From Halomonas stenophila (GTDB lineage Bacteria > Pseudomonadota > Gammaproteobacteria > Pseudomonadales > Halomonadaceae): DNA of 64,000 nucleotides. The notes under the pieces were generated by a model. That model saw only the letters and a program-made list of their open reading frames with translations. It was not told where the DNA came from and did no database searches. Both the position numbers and the translations under genes were made by a program. Location of the stretch: contig NZ_JACHXR010000004.1 of assembly GCF_014192275.1 (NCBI RefSeq), positions 293,343 through 357,342 on the forward strand, in the 5' to 3' direction. Each line of letters opens with the position of its first letter. The first letter of the stretch is position 1. Of this stretch, positions 15,513 through 26,491 are shown piece by piece.

Positions 15513-15992
15513 TCAGTCCAGAAAGGCAGCGATGCCTTCCTCGTCGATCGCCTCATGCACCGCGTCCATGGCGGCCTGGTCGGTGGCGAAGCGGTCGTCC
15601 CACACATGGGAGGTGCCACCCTTGTTGACAACTTCAAGTAGCCAATCGTCCTCTTCCTCCAGGCGGTAGATATCCACCTGCAGGGTGTGGCCGTCGCGGG
15701 TGATGGCCTTGTCGAGAAAGCCACGCTCATGGAGATAGTCGCGCAGCAGGTTAACGTGGTCGACCGTCAGCTCACTGTGCTGACGGGACAGTACCCCTTC
15801 CACGAAGGTGAGGTACTCGCGAACCTGCAGTTCGTGCTCGGGGGGATAGTCGAAGATCCAGAAGCCGATCTCGTTGCTCAGGCCCTGACCGGAGAGGAAG
15901 GCCGGGCTGGTGATCTTCTCGGCAATCTGGTTGAGGCGATCCTTCAGGTGAGAATCTTCGCGGTGGGACGGCCCCGGCGTGAGCGGTGACAT
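15513..15992 (-). pseudogene. brxB: brxB (DUF1788) N-terminus fused to an unrelated C-terminus
   Basis: Of the 159 residues, positions 15-97 match the BrxB family of BREX phage-defence systems: ITSPAFLSGQGLSNEIGFWI, FDYPPEHELQVREYL and a closing LLRDYLHERGFLDKAI. The remaining 62 residues (DIYRLEEEDDWLLEVVNKGG and on) are not BrxB. They look like the tail of another protein. The frame stays open across the junction near 15700. A normal BrxB is about 190-200 residues and is followed by brxC, which is missing. The ORF may be expressed but is unlikely to work in BREX. Confidence 0.7.
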
Positions 15993-16110
15993 ACGGCTCT
16001 CATCCTTGCGTCCGGTGTCGTTCTTCTCGTTATGGTCATACTACGTGCCACGCCTGTGGGTGCGACGTCGTGCGTTCAGGCACGCTACCGCCACCCCGGG
16101 TCCATGGCGT

Positions 16111-16713
16111 TCAACGCGGCCCCAGGGCACTCAGGCAGTCCTGCAGTCGTATCAGGCGGTGGCGTTCCAGCAGAGCGTCCACCTCCGGCCGTAGCAGGAG
16201 CGGCCGTAACTTTCGGTTACGACTGTCAGTCATTAAGCCTACTTCGCATAGCATGCGAAAGACCACCTGGCCCATCTTTCGTCTAGAGGAGGCCGTCCAC
16301 CCGGTAATGGCGGGATCACGATGGGCACGGTCGGCAAGAAAATCATTCCACTGGTAGGGCTCAAGGCGCTCGGCCTGGGTCACGACGGCATCGGCCACCA
16401 CCGTCTCCAGGAATTCCACCAAGAGCAGGTTGCGGGCCAGCGCCGCGCAGAACGCCACCTGGGTAGCCAGCTGGTCATCCCCCTCACTCAGCACCTCCCA
16501 GAACGGCACAGGCAGCCGCTCAAGCCGCTTGCGGATAGCCAGGGCCATGAGGCCGCGCTTTCTGGAGACGATTCTCGTCGATGATGGCCGCCTTCCAGGC
16601 CGCGTCATCGACGCCGGTCAGCAGCAGCTCGCGACGATGCGGCTCTCGCGGACCATCAGCGAGCCGCCGATGAGGTCGGAGTCGTAGTGGAAGTCATGGG
16701 TGTTAGTATTCAT
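16111..16713 (-). pseudogene. brxA: brxA (DUF1819) of a BREX system, doubly frameshifted
   Basis: The ATG at 16713 begins MNTNTHDFHYDSDLIGGSLM, a typical BrxA start, but a stop follows at 16618-16620. A missing base near 16630 explains this: with one extra C the frame continues AELLLTGVDD and on to ENRLQ. A surplus T in the run at about 16559-16561 then shifts it back into the long frame (RGLMALAIRKRLERLPVPFW to LSALGPR at 16111). The two shifts compensate, but the stop between them breaks the gene. It precedes the brxB remnant in normal BREX order. Confidence 0.8.
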
Positions 16714-16910
16714 AAGGCTTTGGCTCGTAGAAAAATTGCCTGAATCTATGGAGATTTATCTTCCCCATCCAATGGCGGAAAACTCGTTAAACTCATGCAT
16801 AGAATAAGATTATCACATGGCAAGTTAGTCAACGCCAATGAAGAGCCAGAAAGCCCGCACCCGATACTCCTAGGCTTACAAGTAAGCAAGTCGCCAAAGC
16901 GCCTTCCAAG
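16714..16910. other. AT-rich junction between BREX remnant and recombinase module
   Basis: No gene was seen. This is the likely left boundary of the recombinase module. I found no clear direct repeat shared with the other side (22419-22499). Confidence 0.3.
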
Positions 16911-17303
16911 CTACTTCCTGAACTGAACCAACGGTCGATCCAACATCGCTTGAGATACGCCATGCATATCCGCATTGGCCTGCCAAACAATGAAGCGCTC
17001 AAGAAGCTTCTTATTAACCATTTTGAGCTGCTGATTAGCTTCAGTCAGCTTTTCAATACGCTCATTTGCTTGCTGAATATCCTTAACCCAGCCCGGCTTC
17101 GAAGTTGATGCTTTAAGCGCAGCTTTGCGATCCTTCATTGCCATATCTACTGCTGGCAGCTTCATCAAAGACTGGCGAGCACGACTAATATTGAGCTTGG
17201 CTTTGCAGGCCTCAACCAGAAGAGGCCAAGTCAGCTTGGGCCCAGACCACTCTTCAATCAGCTTGATGATATTGGCTTCATCTTTCTTAGTTAAATGCCC
17301 CAC
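16911..17303 (-). CDS. small coiled-coil accessory protein of the recombinase module
   Basis: The 130-residue protein is basic in its middle part. A coiled-coil-like heptad stretch lies at about residues 75-105 (QQANERIEKLTEANQQLKMV). It starts 2 bases after the stop of the third recombinase gene. Tn554 likewise ends with a small protein (TnpC, about 125 residues) after two tyrosine recombinases, so an accessory or orientation-control role is plausible. The similarity is one of organisation and size; I cannot confirm sequence relationship. Confidence 0.6.
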   Translation of the reverse strand: MGHLTKKDEANIIKLIEEWSGPKLTWPLLVEACKAKLNISRARQSLMKLPAVDMAMKDRKAALKASTSKPGWVKDIQQANERIEKLTEANQQLKMVNKKLLERFIVWQANADMHGVSQAMLDRPLVQFRK

Positions 17304-17305
17304 AG

Positions 17306-19510
17306 TTACACCTCAATATCGTCTAAGATTGCTGACAACTCATCCAACGACGGCAACTGCTCATTTTTCGCTTCGATGACGTTGGCGTCCATCAGCCCTG
17401 CCATTACTGTGGCATTGTTTGTCAGTGTCCAACCATTATCGACGTTCCACACGATGTCGCCGTTTTCGAGTTCGGGATTCTCCAGGGTTCGGATCAGCGC
17501 GTTACACTTATAGAGATCCATACCCACTTTTTTGATCCATTCCGAGGCCCCAAAGATATCGCGAGACTTGGCATCAAGCGCTTTGTCATAGCGGCGCTTA
17601 AGGTCTGCGCGCTCTTCTTTGAGATTTGCGAGCTTCACATCATCACCCTTCACACAACCCAGCTTCCCGCATGTCAAGCAGGCCCCCATTTTCGGGCAGG
17701 GTTCGGAGGCAAAGTTGTGCACACAGATCCCAACGTGTGTCTGATGGATGACTAGGTCCTGATCACCCTTATGGAGGTCTCTCACATCACTGAGACTCAA
17801 AGGTTGGTTTGTTTTGACCTTCTCCAGCCGCTGAGCCGCATTGCTGTGCTTGGTTTTGGGGTGATAGTGCGCAACCCTTTGGGTACGCTCCTCGACGGTC
17901 TCATGATTGTAGACCGAGCCCATACTAGTGCGTCCAGAAAACGCATCAATCAACAGTTGTGAAAGGCCCGCTCGGTGCATCTCAGTATTCAGCTCGTGAC
18001 GGAAAGCATGCGTATTTACATTGAGCTTACCATACCCATGTCGCTCAAAAATATTCTGATAATTATTAGTTTCTCCTAGTTGCTTCCTCAATCGGAAAGG
18101 ATTGGTGGCGATCTCCACTCCTAAGTCATGGGCCATTTTGGCTCCACTCTTTGTCTCATTAGGCAGGCTACCCGTTCGCACCGTAAATAACGCGTCACGG
18201 TACTTTACACGATTTTTACCTTCCCCGGCAGATGTGGTGTACGGAAAGCCTTTAGGCAGATACTTTTCGCGCATTAGCACATTGAGTTTACGCAACGTAA
18301 TGACTGCTTTATCGTTAAATACATAGTGACTCAGTCTTCCATTCACATAAAATTTTTTCCCATTACTGGCATCCCATCCTGCCCTTATCTCGTCAAGCAC
18401 TGCCTGCGCGTCTGGACTTAGAGCCTTATTTTTTGCTAAAGAGTCGAGTAATCTATACTTAAAAATATGTCGCGGTGAAACCAGCCGACCACTCTGCAAC
18501 TTAAGCGCAGCACAGGCTTCATCATACGATAGCGGTTCATCTTGGCCTTTCAGGGGCACACCTTCATGCGACGGATATTCATCGGGATGATCTTCGAGCC
18601 ATGCTGCATACTGGCGCGCCTCATCAGTGATCGGAGCCACCAGCTCAATGACACGTTCCACTGAAGGCTCCATGCCGGTCACAACTGGCTTAACCGTCGC
18701 TCCAAAACCCTTCTCAGCGTACCATCGTAGGAACATACGCTGGCCGCCATTAGCACCCTCTTTAAACACCACAAAATCACGCTCAATATCGGCCAACTCA
18801 CCGACGCGACTAGGCTGGCTGAGCAGGAGGACACACGCTGATGTAGTTATAATGTCCAGCGGACTGGCCAGATCGTTATTAAACAACTCCCCCAAGGCTA
18901 TAATGGCTTCACGGCTCGGCAATTTTTTGTCGTGATTTTCCCTCTGTTCCTTCAGCGTACCTGAGGACTTAATTCGCAGCGGCGAAGACCATCGAAAGGG
19001 AGTGGCAAGCAACCCTTTCGCCCTCATCAACTTGACTATCCGTTCGAGATTTTTGCCAAGCTGGTATGCAACGTAGTCAGGATGTTTTGTTTTGAAATGT
19101 TCACAGGCTCTATTGCAGATAGCAGCCGACAGTCTTGTCACGTCCCGAGTTCCAGACAATTCGACCAGTGCAAGCTCAAGCGCCTTGGCAGCGTAGAGGT
19201 ACCCCTTCACCGACTGCTTTCCTAGAAAAACTCTATAATAAACAACTAGAGCCTTGACGAAATCTATGAACGGCGGCTGCATATACTTTTTGTCTTTCGC
19301 CTTCGCATATCTGGGTGATCCATAGGCAGAGAAGGCACAACCGTAAACTCCCGACTTATGCCACGAATCCATATCCCATCGAATCCCCGCATAAACTCGT
19401 TCATTACGAACGCCCTTGGGCAAAGTGGCTTTCGCCCACGCGATAAAGGCATCCAGTTGCGCGGCGGCCTTAAGGTAGCTCTGGGGTTTAAAATCGATGA
19501 TATTACTCAT
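17306..19510 (-). CDS. large tyrosine recombinase (third of trio)
   Basis: The 734-residue protein has the tyrosine recombinase core in its middle. The box I arginine lies in LLLSQPSRVGELADIE, HAFRHELNTEMHRAG gives the H-x-x-R motif, and the tyrosine is in SGRTSMGSVYNHE. A cysteine cluster follows (EPCPKMGACLTCGKLGC), probably a zinc ribbon. It overlaps the preceding gene by 4 bases and is followed closely by the coiled-coil gene. It probably works with the other two recombinases to move the island. Confidence 0.8.
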   Translation of the reverse strand: MSNIIDFKPQSYLKAAAQLDAFIAWAKATLPKGVRNERVYAGIRWDMDSWHKSGVYGCAFSAYGSPRYAKAKDKKYMQPPFIDFVKALVVYYRVFLGKQSVKGYLYAAKALELALVELSGTRDVTRLSAAICNRACEHFKTKHPDYVAYQLGKNLERIVKLMRAKGLLATPFRWSSPLRIKSSGTLKEQRENHDKKLPSREAIIALGELFNNDLASPLDIITTSACVLLLSQPSRVGELADIERDFVVFKEGANGGQRMFLRWYAEKGFGATVKPVVTGMEPSVERVIELVAPITDEARQYAAWLEDHPDEYPSHEGVPLKGQDEPLSYDEACAALKLQSGRLVSPRHIFKYRLLDSLAKNKALSPDAQAVLDEIRAGWDASNGKKFYVNGRLSHYVFNDKAVITLRKLNVLMREKYLPKGFPYTTSAGEGKNRVKYRDALFTVRTGSLPNETKSGAKMAHDLGVEIATNPFRLRKQLGETNNYQNIFERHGYGKLNVNTHAFRHELNTEMHRAGLSQLLIDAFSGRTSMGSVYNHETVEERTQRVAHYHPKTKHSNAAQRLEKVKTNQPLSLSDVRDLHKGDQDLVIHQTHVGICVHNFASEPCPKMGACLTCGKLGCVKGDDVKLANLKEERADLKRRYDKALDAKSRDIFGASEWIKKVGMDLYKCNALIRTLENPELENGDIVWNVDNGWTLTNNATVMAGLMDANVIEAKNEQLPSLDELSAILDDIEV

Positions 19511-21102
19511 GCGTCACTTCCGCCTAACTTGCCTGATTCTCGCAGCGCGTTGCAATCGAGAATTACCTTGCGACACGCCAGAATTGCACGATCCCAGAGC
19601 ACACCCGTAGTTTTATCGGTGGCGATGGTTTGTGCACGGCGACGCTCCAGCCGCTCAAGTGCTGCTCTGTGATCCGCGTCCAAGAGTGGCTGAAATTTAC
19701 TGCATCCGTAACAAGTGAATGGGGCGTCCAGGTGGCAAACTGTATCGGCACCGCAGACGGCCAAATCCTCAATCTGGCGGTCTATACGATCTCCATTTTT
19801 GGCCGAAACTCGGTCCGTCACGATGGTGCCCGTAAAAGCTCTTACGACAAGTGCGAGATGATCACTCATCTTCTCGTCAATCAGCTTCATCAACTCAGCC
19901 GATACCGCTCGGTATTTACGGACAGTCCGTGTATTAGAATGCATCAATGCGCTGGCAATTGACCACTCATCCAGCCCTGCATTCGAAAGATCGGTGCCAA
20001 GTGTATGCCTGAAGCGATGACCACTGCTGATTTTCAGAGGCTGATGAGTACGCGAAGAAATGGGAAAGTCAGGCATGCTCTCCATTTGAAACAGCCAAGA
20101 CCATACAACTCCAGAGGCAGCATGAAACTTCGCCTGCGGTGCCTGCTCCAACGCATTTTGATCAGGCTCGTCAACTATGACGGGGGTCAGCTTTAAATCT
20201 CCTCCTCTCTTTTCTAGCTTGCGACAAAATAGTGGCACATGCTCAATCGCTTTATCCCAATCGGCTCGACCAGGATATTCCTTCTCAAGTCGAGCGAGGA
20301 CAATCGACCGATAGGCCTGCACAAAATTGTAAAGATCTTCATCTAAGTTAAAGATCTCGGACTTTGCTCTCCATCCCGCATCATTATCTTTCTGCTTCGC
20401 CCAGAAGATTCTAACCTGATAGCCCCGTTCGGTTTTGATAAAGTCGTTAAAGACCATCATCCGTAGTTGCGTACCACGCTGCCCGTAGATCATCAACAGA
20501 CGCAAATAGAGGTAGCGCTCAGGATCTAAATTGCCGTGACAGAACTGATCATGCGCCCACTGATGTAGGGCGTCTTGCTCTACTTGCGTGAACGGCCCCT
20601 GTTCAGGATCTAAGCGCAAGATGACATCGATTTGGGGCCGCTTCCTCCTGGGTAGTGTGTCATAAGCATCAATCAAGGCTTGCGATGGTCGCTGTTCAAG
20701 CGATTCACATTCTTGCCAAAATTTCATAAAACTAGCCAGGGTGGAAAAATCGCTCATACAGAAACGCTCGCGCAAATCGATCAGGTGATACTCATTGAGC
20801 GGATCTAGCCCTACCTGCACCGCGCGCGAAAGAATTGAAACAGCTGATCTAATAGATGCCTGTGTGACCTCCGCCATGCGGTAGGCCAAGGCGGCGTGTA
20901 ACCAGCGTCGCCACTCAGACGGAACACAAGCGAGTGCGGCTTGCCAATTGATAGCTCTTACTGTCTTATCAGGTCGCCACATCGGTTCAGAAGGAGTGAA
21001 AAACTCGCCGCACTTGGAAAGTCGAGGTGTATTCAGCCAAGCATCGAGAGTGTCCTCCGTCGGTGCTTTAAGTGCGGAAGCTGCTATATTCATTCTGCGC
21101 AT
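19507..21102 (-). CDS. tyrosine recombinase (second of trio)
   Basis: The 531-residue protein has an IYGQRGTQLRMMV box I arginine, GHRFRHTLGTDLSNAG as the H-x-x-R motif, LMHSNTRTVRKY with the second histidine and probable catalytic Tyr, and a C-terminal cysteine cluster (FTCYGCSKFQP). It overlaps both neighbouring recombinase genes, by 13 bases upstream and 4 downstream, so all are translated as one unit. Trios of recombinases are known in RIT elements, and pairs in Tn554-type transposons. The exact family is not assigned. Confidence 0.8.
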   Translation of the reverse strand: MRRMNIAASALKAPTEDTLDAWLNTPRLSKCGEFFTPSEPMWRPDKTVRAINWQAALACVPSEWRRWLHAALAYRMAEVTQASIRSAVSILSRAVQVGLDPLNEYHLIDLRERFCMSDFSTLASFMKFWQECESLEQRPSQALIDAYDTLPRRKRPQIDVILRLDPEQGPFTQVEQDALHQWAHDQFCHGNLDPERYLYLRLLMIYGQRGTQLRMMVFNDFIKTERGYQVRIFWAKQKDNDAGWRAKSEIFNLDEDLYNFVQAYRSIVLARLEKEYPGRADWDKAIEHVPLFCRKLEKRGGDLKLTPVIVDEPDQNALEQAPQAKFHAASGVVWSWLFQMESMPDFPISSRTHQPLKISSGHRFRHTLGTDLSNAGLDEWSIASALMHSNTRTVRKYRAVSAELMKLIDEKMSDHLALVVRAFTGTIVTDRVSAKNGDRIDRQIEDLAVCGADTVCHLDAPFTCYGCSKFQPLLDADHRAALERLERRRAQTIATDKTTGVLWDRAILACRKVILDCNALRESGKLGGSDA

Positions 21103-22418
21103 CCCTTGAAAATTTCAGCCTCAACACTCTTCCTAACCGCCTTGAATCTATCAGAGCGTTTTTTTATTGCTTTATCTGCTTCTTCCTTCCAGAACTTTGC
21201 GCCATAGAGGCCCGGCATGTTCGATTCAGGACTCCACCCAAACATCCAAGTTAAGACTTTTTGAACTTGAGTTGTACGATCCTCTGGCGTGAGCTTTTCA
21301 AGCTCTTCACGCATGCTTTCAAGCATCGTGTAGACCGAGTCATGCCTCAGAATATGGGGATGAATATGAGCCAGCTCAGGCGCCACCTTTCCGACTCGGG
21401 GGAAAACGCCATCCAACGCTTTGATACTTAAAGGTTTACCTTCATTTCGTCTATGAGATACGAGCAAAAAAGGATGCTTTTTCGCTTCAGACGGCCCCTT
21501 CGTCATGACACGGTGAGTGTCTACATACTCCTGTAGCGCCCAGATAAGGTCATCACTCATTTGCAACATGCGTTCGTGGGTTTTGAATTGTGGTGCCAGA
21601 GCACGCGGGTCGATTCCCTCATCCTCAAGGTTGATAACTGAAAGTTTACCGCTGTGCCAATGAATATCGCTGAGCTTAATCAGAAGCATTTCGGAGCGAC
21701 GCAACCCCGACTCAAGCCCAAGGAGAAGGATAATATAATTACGAAGCCTCAGCGATTTATTTGCGAAGGGACTCTTGGAATTTTCAGGATGCATGACCTC
21801 TAACAAGCGATCACGCTCCTGATTACTCAGCCCTTTCATCTCTTCGTTTTTTCTCTTCTTCCAGGCAGGCTTAGCGGCCTTTATTTTTCGATTGAAACGT
21901 CGCTCAACATCATCAGCGGCTGCATCTCGTGTCGCTTCGTCACCTAGCTTGTCATACAGAAACTTGAGGTAGTCACGCACAGCTTCAAGACGTTGCTGTG
22001 CATGGGTTCTACCTACCGTTTCATAGCCCGCTGGCAAAAGACGCAAGTCCGCGTACTTTTTATCCAGAGTTTTTTTATTTAATGCAGCATCCGCAACGAA
22101 TCGTGAAACTTCACTATCAGTTAAATAGCGTGACTTAGGGCGATCTTCTAAGCGCTTTATCAGATCAATTGACTCATACTCTAAGAAGTCTTCAAGCAAC
22201 CCGATATGCTCTAAATATTTTTGCTGTGTGTTTAATGCCCGACTCGACTGCTCAAGAGTCACATAAATATTCGGATAGTAAACGGGCATATACTCTTGCA
22301 CCAGCACCTTTCTCCTAGCGCCGTTGCACGTTATTTCTACGACTTTGCAACCCATGACCACCCCACCCAAAACTTGACTTTTCTCAGTATAGTAAAGAAT
22401 AATAGGGTGGCCAATCAA
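21090..22418 (-). CDS. tyrosine recombinase (first of trio)
   Basis: The 442-residue protein has LESGLRRSEMLLIKLSDIHW (box I arginine), a QFKTHE lysine, HPHILRHDSVYTML with the H-x-x-R motif, and MFGWSPESNMPGLYG with Trp in the second-His place and the catalytic Tyr. It is the first gene of the overlapping module and begins only 81 bases from the oppositely oriented ettA. The module resembles Tn554 tnpABC, RIT elements or the gamma-mobile-trio; a profile search would decide which. Confidence 0.82.
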   Translation of the reverse strand: MIGHPIILYYTEKSQVLGGVVMGCKVVEITCNGARRKVLVQEYMPVYYPNIYVTLEQSSRALNTQQKYLEHIGLLEDFLEYESIDLIKRLEDRPKSRYLTDSEVSRFVADAALNKKTLDKKYADLRLLPAGYETVGRTHAQQRLEAVRDYLKFLYDKLGDEATRDAAADDVERRFNRKIKAAKPAWKKRKNEEMKGLSNQERDRLLEVMHPENSKSPFANKSLRLRNYIILLLGLESGLRRSEMLLIKLSDIHWHSGKLSVINLEDEGIDPRALAPQFKTHERMLQMSDDLIWALQEYVDTHRVMTKGPSEAKKHPFLLVSHRRNEGKPLSIKALDGVFPRVGKVAPELAHIHPHILRHDSVYTMLESMREELEKLTPEDRTTQVQKVLTWMFGWSPESNMPGLYGAKFWKEEADKAIKKRSDRFKAVRKSVEAEIFKGCAE

Positions 22419-22499
22419 AAAATAACTTTTCCATTTTGCGCCACGCGCTCAAAAAACCTTCTAAAGTCATGAATTCACAAGCCTATAGGTGTTATTAAG

Positions 22500-24188
<1,689 letters not shown>

Positions 24189-24245
24189 GGCGCTGCGCGC
24201 CGGCTGTAAGCCATAAGCTTTAAGCTGTAAGTGAAAACCCCACGG

Positions 24246-24399
24246 CTGAACTGCACCCCGAAAGTTGGACACACCATCCAACCTTCGGGGTGTTTCTATG
24301 AGCAACCAGTACGACGAGGGGTTCAAGCTGATGGTTGTGCAGCCGTCTTGGCGTGAGGACACCAGACTGCGGGAGGGGGCATCGGTGGCCGGGCACTAG
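24246..24399 (+). mobile_element. remnant of an insertion sequence end (IS3-like)
   Basis: A hairpin-forming end (CACCCCGAAAGTTGGA at 24253-24268 opposite TCCAACCTTCGGGGTG at 24276-24291) is followed by a truncated frame starting MSNQYDEGFKLMVVQ at 24298 and stopping at 24399. This resembles an IS end plus the first codons of a transposase orfA. The rest of the element is gone and the copper cluster starts directly after it. Confidence 0.6.
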
Positions 24400-24401
24400 G
24401 T

Positions 24402-24848
24402 TCACGGCCTGCCCCGGCTCTCGCTTTCTTCCGCCTGATGACGCCGTTGTTCCGGCGTCCATAACGTCTTGAGATAGTTCACCACGGAGCGAATCTCGGC
24501 GGGGGTCAGGAGATCCTCGAAGGCCGGCATCGTCAGGCGCTCGGTCTTGTTCCAGGGGTCGCGCCATCCCTCGGAGACGATCCGGTAGAGCATGGCATCG
24601 GAGTGCTTCCAGGTATGCCCCTCCGGCCCGTGGGGGGGAGCCGGCAATTCGCCCCGGGCATTCTTGCGCTCCCAATTCGGCATGCCCTCGCCCTCGATGC
24701 CGTGGCAGCTGGCACAATATTGCCGGTAGATCCTTTCCCCCTCTTCCGGCCGAGAGGTATCGGGCGAAGAGGGGCCTCCGTCCGCCATGGCCTGCCCGGC
24801 GGCACTCAACGACAGCCACGTTGTGACGAGGAACCAGCGGTTACACAC
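24402..24848 (-). CDS. periplasmic c-type cytochrome
   Basis: The 148-residue protein has a signal peptide (cleavage near AMADGG) and one haem-binding motif, YCASCHG (C-x-x-C-H). The likely axial Met is in the LTMPAF segment. The GTG start at 24848 overlaps the upstream stop by 8 bases and gives a clean signal peptide; in-frame ATGs further upstream would extend into the neighbouring gene. It is the last gene of the operon that starts near 28978 and probably carries electrons in a respiratory or copper-oxidation step. Confidence 0.82.
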   Translation of the reverse strand: MCNRWFLVTTWLSLSAAGQAMADGGPSSPDTSRPEEGERIYRQYCASCHGIEGEGMPNWERKNARGELPAPPHGPEGHTWKHSDAMLYRIVSEGWRDPWNKTERLTMPAFEDLLTPAEIRSVVNYLKTLWTPEQRRHQAEESESRGRP

Positions 24849-25707
24849 CGGCGGGTGTCCAGGCTTGGCCCTGATCTTCGCTGCGCATGAGTTCTCCCTC
24901 CGGATCCAGGCCATCGAGCGTTCCCTCCGGCGCAAGCGTGAGCGCAACGAGCTCCGGGCCATCACCCTTCACCCGTTGCCATTCCTGACCGCCATTGTCG
25001 CTGCGCCACAGGCCCTGCTCCGTGGTCACATAGATGCGTTCGGGATCGTCGAGAGCGTAGGCCACGTCATGGACCCGGCCCGCATCGAGCTCTCCAGTTG
25101 GTCGCCAGCCGCAGAAGCAGTCCATCGACAGGCGGACCGCATCATCGGACACCGCATAGAGCCAGCCGGTCTGCATGCTGCCCTTCATGTCGGAGTGGAT
25201 GAGCTGGCGAATGGGCTGCGTCGGACCGCCATCCATTTTCTTCCATGACCCTCCGGCATCGTCGCTCTGGTAGAGACCGTCACCGGCGATCACCGCATAA
25301 AGCGTTTCTGGCTGGTTACGGTGTACGGTGAAAGCGATAACGTCCTGGTTAGGCAAGCCACCGTTGAGTTCGTGCCAGGTTTTTCCATGATCGGTGCTGC
25401 GCTGCACCCCGATCGAGGGGCCTGCGATATAGAGGGCCTGTTCGGCTGTTGCCGGTACCGATGCCGTTACCAACCGTCCATCCTTCACCGCCTCAGGCAA
25501 GGGGATCTCTTGCCAGGTCTCGCCGCCATTCATGCTCTGGGAAAGCTGGTTGGAAGCCACCTTGAGCAGCCGCTCGCCCGTCTGGTCATAACTCAGCGAC
25601 GGCAATGCCTCCTCGGCGGCCCCGGCCACACCGGCGATGCCCAGACCGGCCACGACCAGGCTCGCCAATGACAGGGCATGCAAGAAGCGACTCGCGATAT
25701 CCTTCAT
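24841..25707 (-). CDS. secreted Asp-box beta-propeller (sialidase-like repeat) protein
   Basis: The 288-residue protein has a signal peptide ending near GVAGAAEE. It has repeated S-x-D-x-G-x-x-W Asp-box motifs (STDHGKTW, SDDAGGSW, SDNGGQEW, SEDQGQAW) plus a variant, SMNGGETW. Asp-box repeats form propeller blades in sialidases and photosystem assembly factors. Nothing here indicates sialidase catalysis. In this cluster it may be a periplasmic metal or cytochrome assembly scaffold. The start at MKDIASRF is set by the signal peptide. Confidence 0.75.
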   Translation of the reverse strand: MKDIASRFLHALSLASLVVAGLGIAGVAGAAEEALPSLSYDQTGERLLKVASNQLSQSMNGGETWQEIPLPEAVKDGRLVTASVPATAEQALYIAGPSIGVQRSTDHGKTWHELNGGLPNQDVIAFTVHRNQPETLYAVIAGDGLYQSDDAGGSWKKMDGGPTQPIRQLIHSDMKGSMQTGWLYAVSDDAVRLSMDCFCGWRPTGELDAGRVHDVAYALDDPERIYVTTEQGLWRSDNGGQEWQRVKGDGPELVALTLAPEGTLDGLDPEGELMRSEDQGQAWTPAGV

Positions 25708-25730
25708 ATCAGTAATTCCTTTAATAATGT

Positions 25731-26474
25731 CTAGCCAATGCTGCCTAGAGCAGGGAAGGTGCGTAATAACCAATAGGACAAGTCGGTCAGTTTTCCGGTG
25801 ATCATCAAGATGCCCATCAGGATCATGATCAGCCCGGCCGCCAGATGCATGACCCGGCCCCAGCGGTGCAGGAATTTCCGGTGTTGCAAGAAACGGTCGA
25901 GCGAAACGGCACTCAGCAGAAAGGGCACCCCCAGGCCCAGCGAATAAATGCCAAGCAATGCCATGCCGCTCGTGGCGTTGGCCGTTGAAGCGCTGAGGGT
26001 CAGAATGGCGCCCAGGATCGGGCCGATACAGGGGGTCCAGCCGAACGCGAACGCCACGCCGAGCAGATAAGCCGCACCGGGCCCGCCCCCCTCCTCCTTG
26101 AGCCTGCCGATAAACCGCCATTCTCGCTGTAACCAGTGCAGCGGGATGAGCCCGGTCATGAAGGCACCGAACAGAATGACGATGAGACCGCCGACCAGGT
26201 TCGCCTCCTGGCGATAGACCAGCAGTAGGCGACCGATGGCCGTGGCACTGGCCCCCAGCATCAAGAATACCGTGGAAAAGCCGAACACGAACCAGATCGA
26301 CTGGGTCAACACCCGGAGTCGCTCGCGCCGGTCCGCTTCCTGGATCTGCCCCAGCGAGCGCCCGGCCACGAAGGAGAGATAGCCAGGCACGAGCGGCAAG
26401 ACACAGGGCGAAGCGAACGAGATCAGGCCCGCCAGAAAGGCCGTCACTAGTCCGATATTGGCAAGCTCCAGCAT
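25731..26474 (-). CDS. ccdA: CcdA-type thiol-disulfide membrane transporter (copy 1)
   Basis: The 247-residue protein has six to seven membrane segments. It carries the two conserved cysteine motifs of CcdA/DsbD-beta proteins, SFASPCVLPLVPGYL near the start and FGWTPCIGPILGAIL in the middle. It passes electrons from cytoplasmic thioredoxin to periplasmic proteins such as the TlpA-like gene upstream. A second CcdA is encoded at 36746-37468. Confidence 0.88.
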   Translation of the reverse strand: MLELANIGLVTAFLAGLISFASPCVLPLVPGYLSFVAGRSLGQIQEADRRERLRVLTQSIWFVFGFSTVFLMLGASATAIGRLLLVYRQEANLVGGLIVILFGAFMTGLIPLHWLQREWRFIGRLKEEGGGPGAAYLLGVAFAFGWTPCIGPILGAILTLSASTANATSGMALLGIYSLGLGVPFLLSAVSLDRFLQHRKFLHRWGRVMHLAAGLIMILMGILMITGKLTDLSYWLLRTFPALGSIG

Positions 26475-26491
26475 CCCCCCTTATCCCGTGT

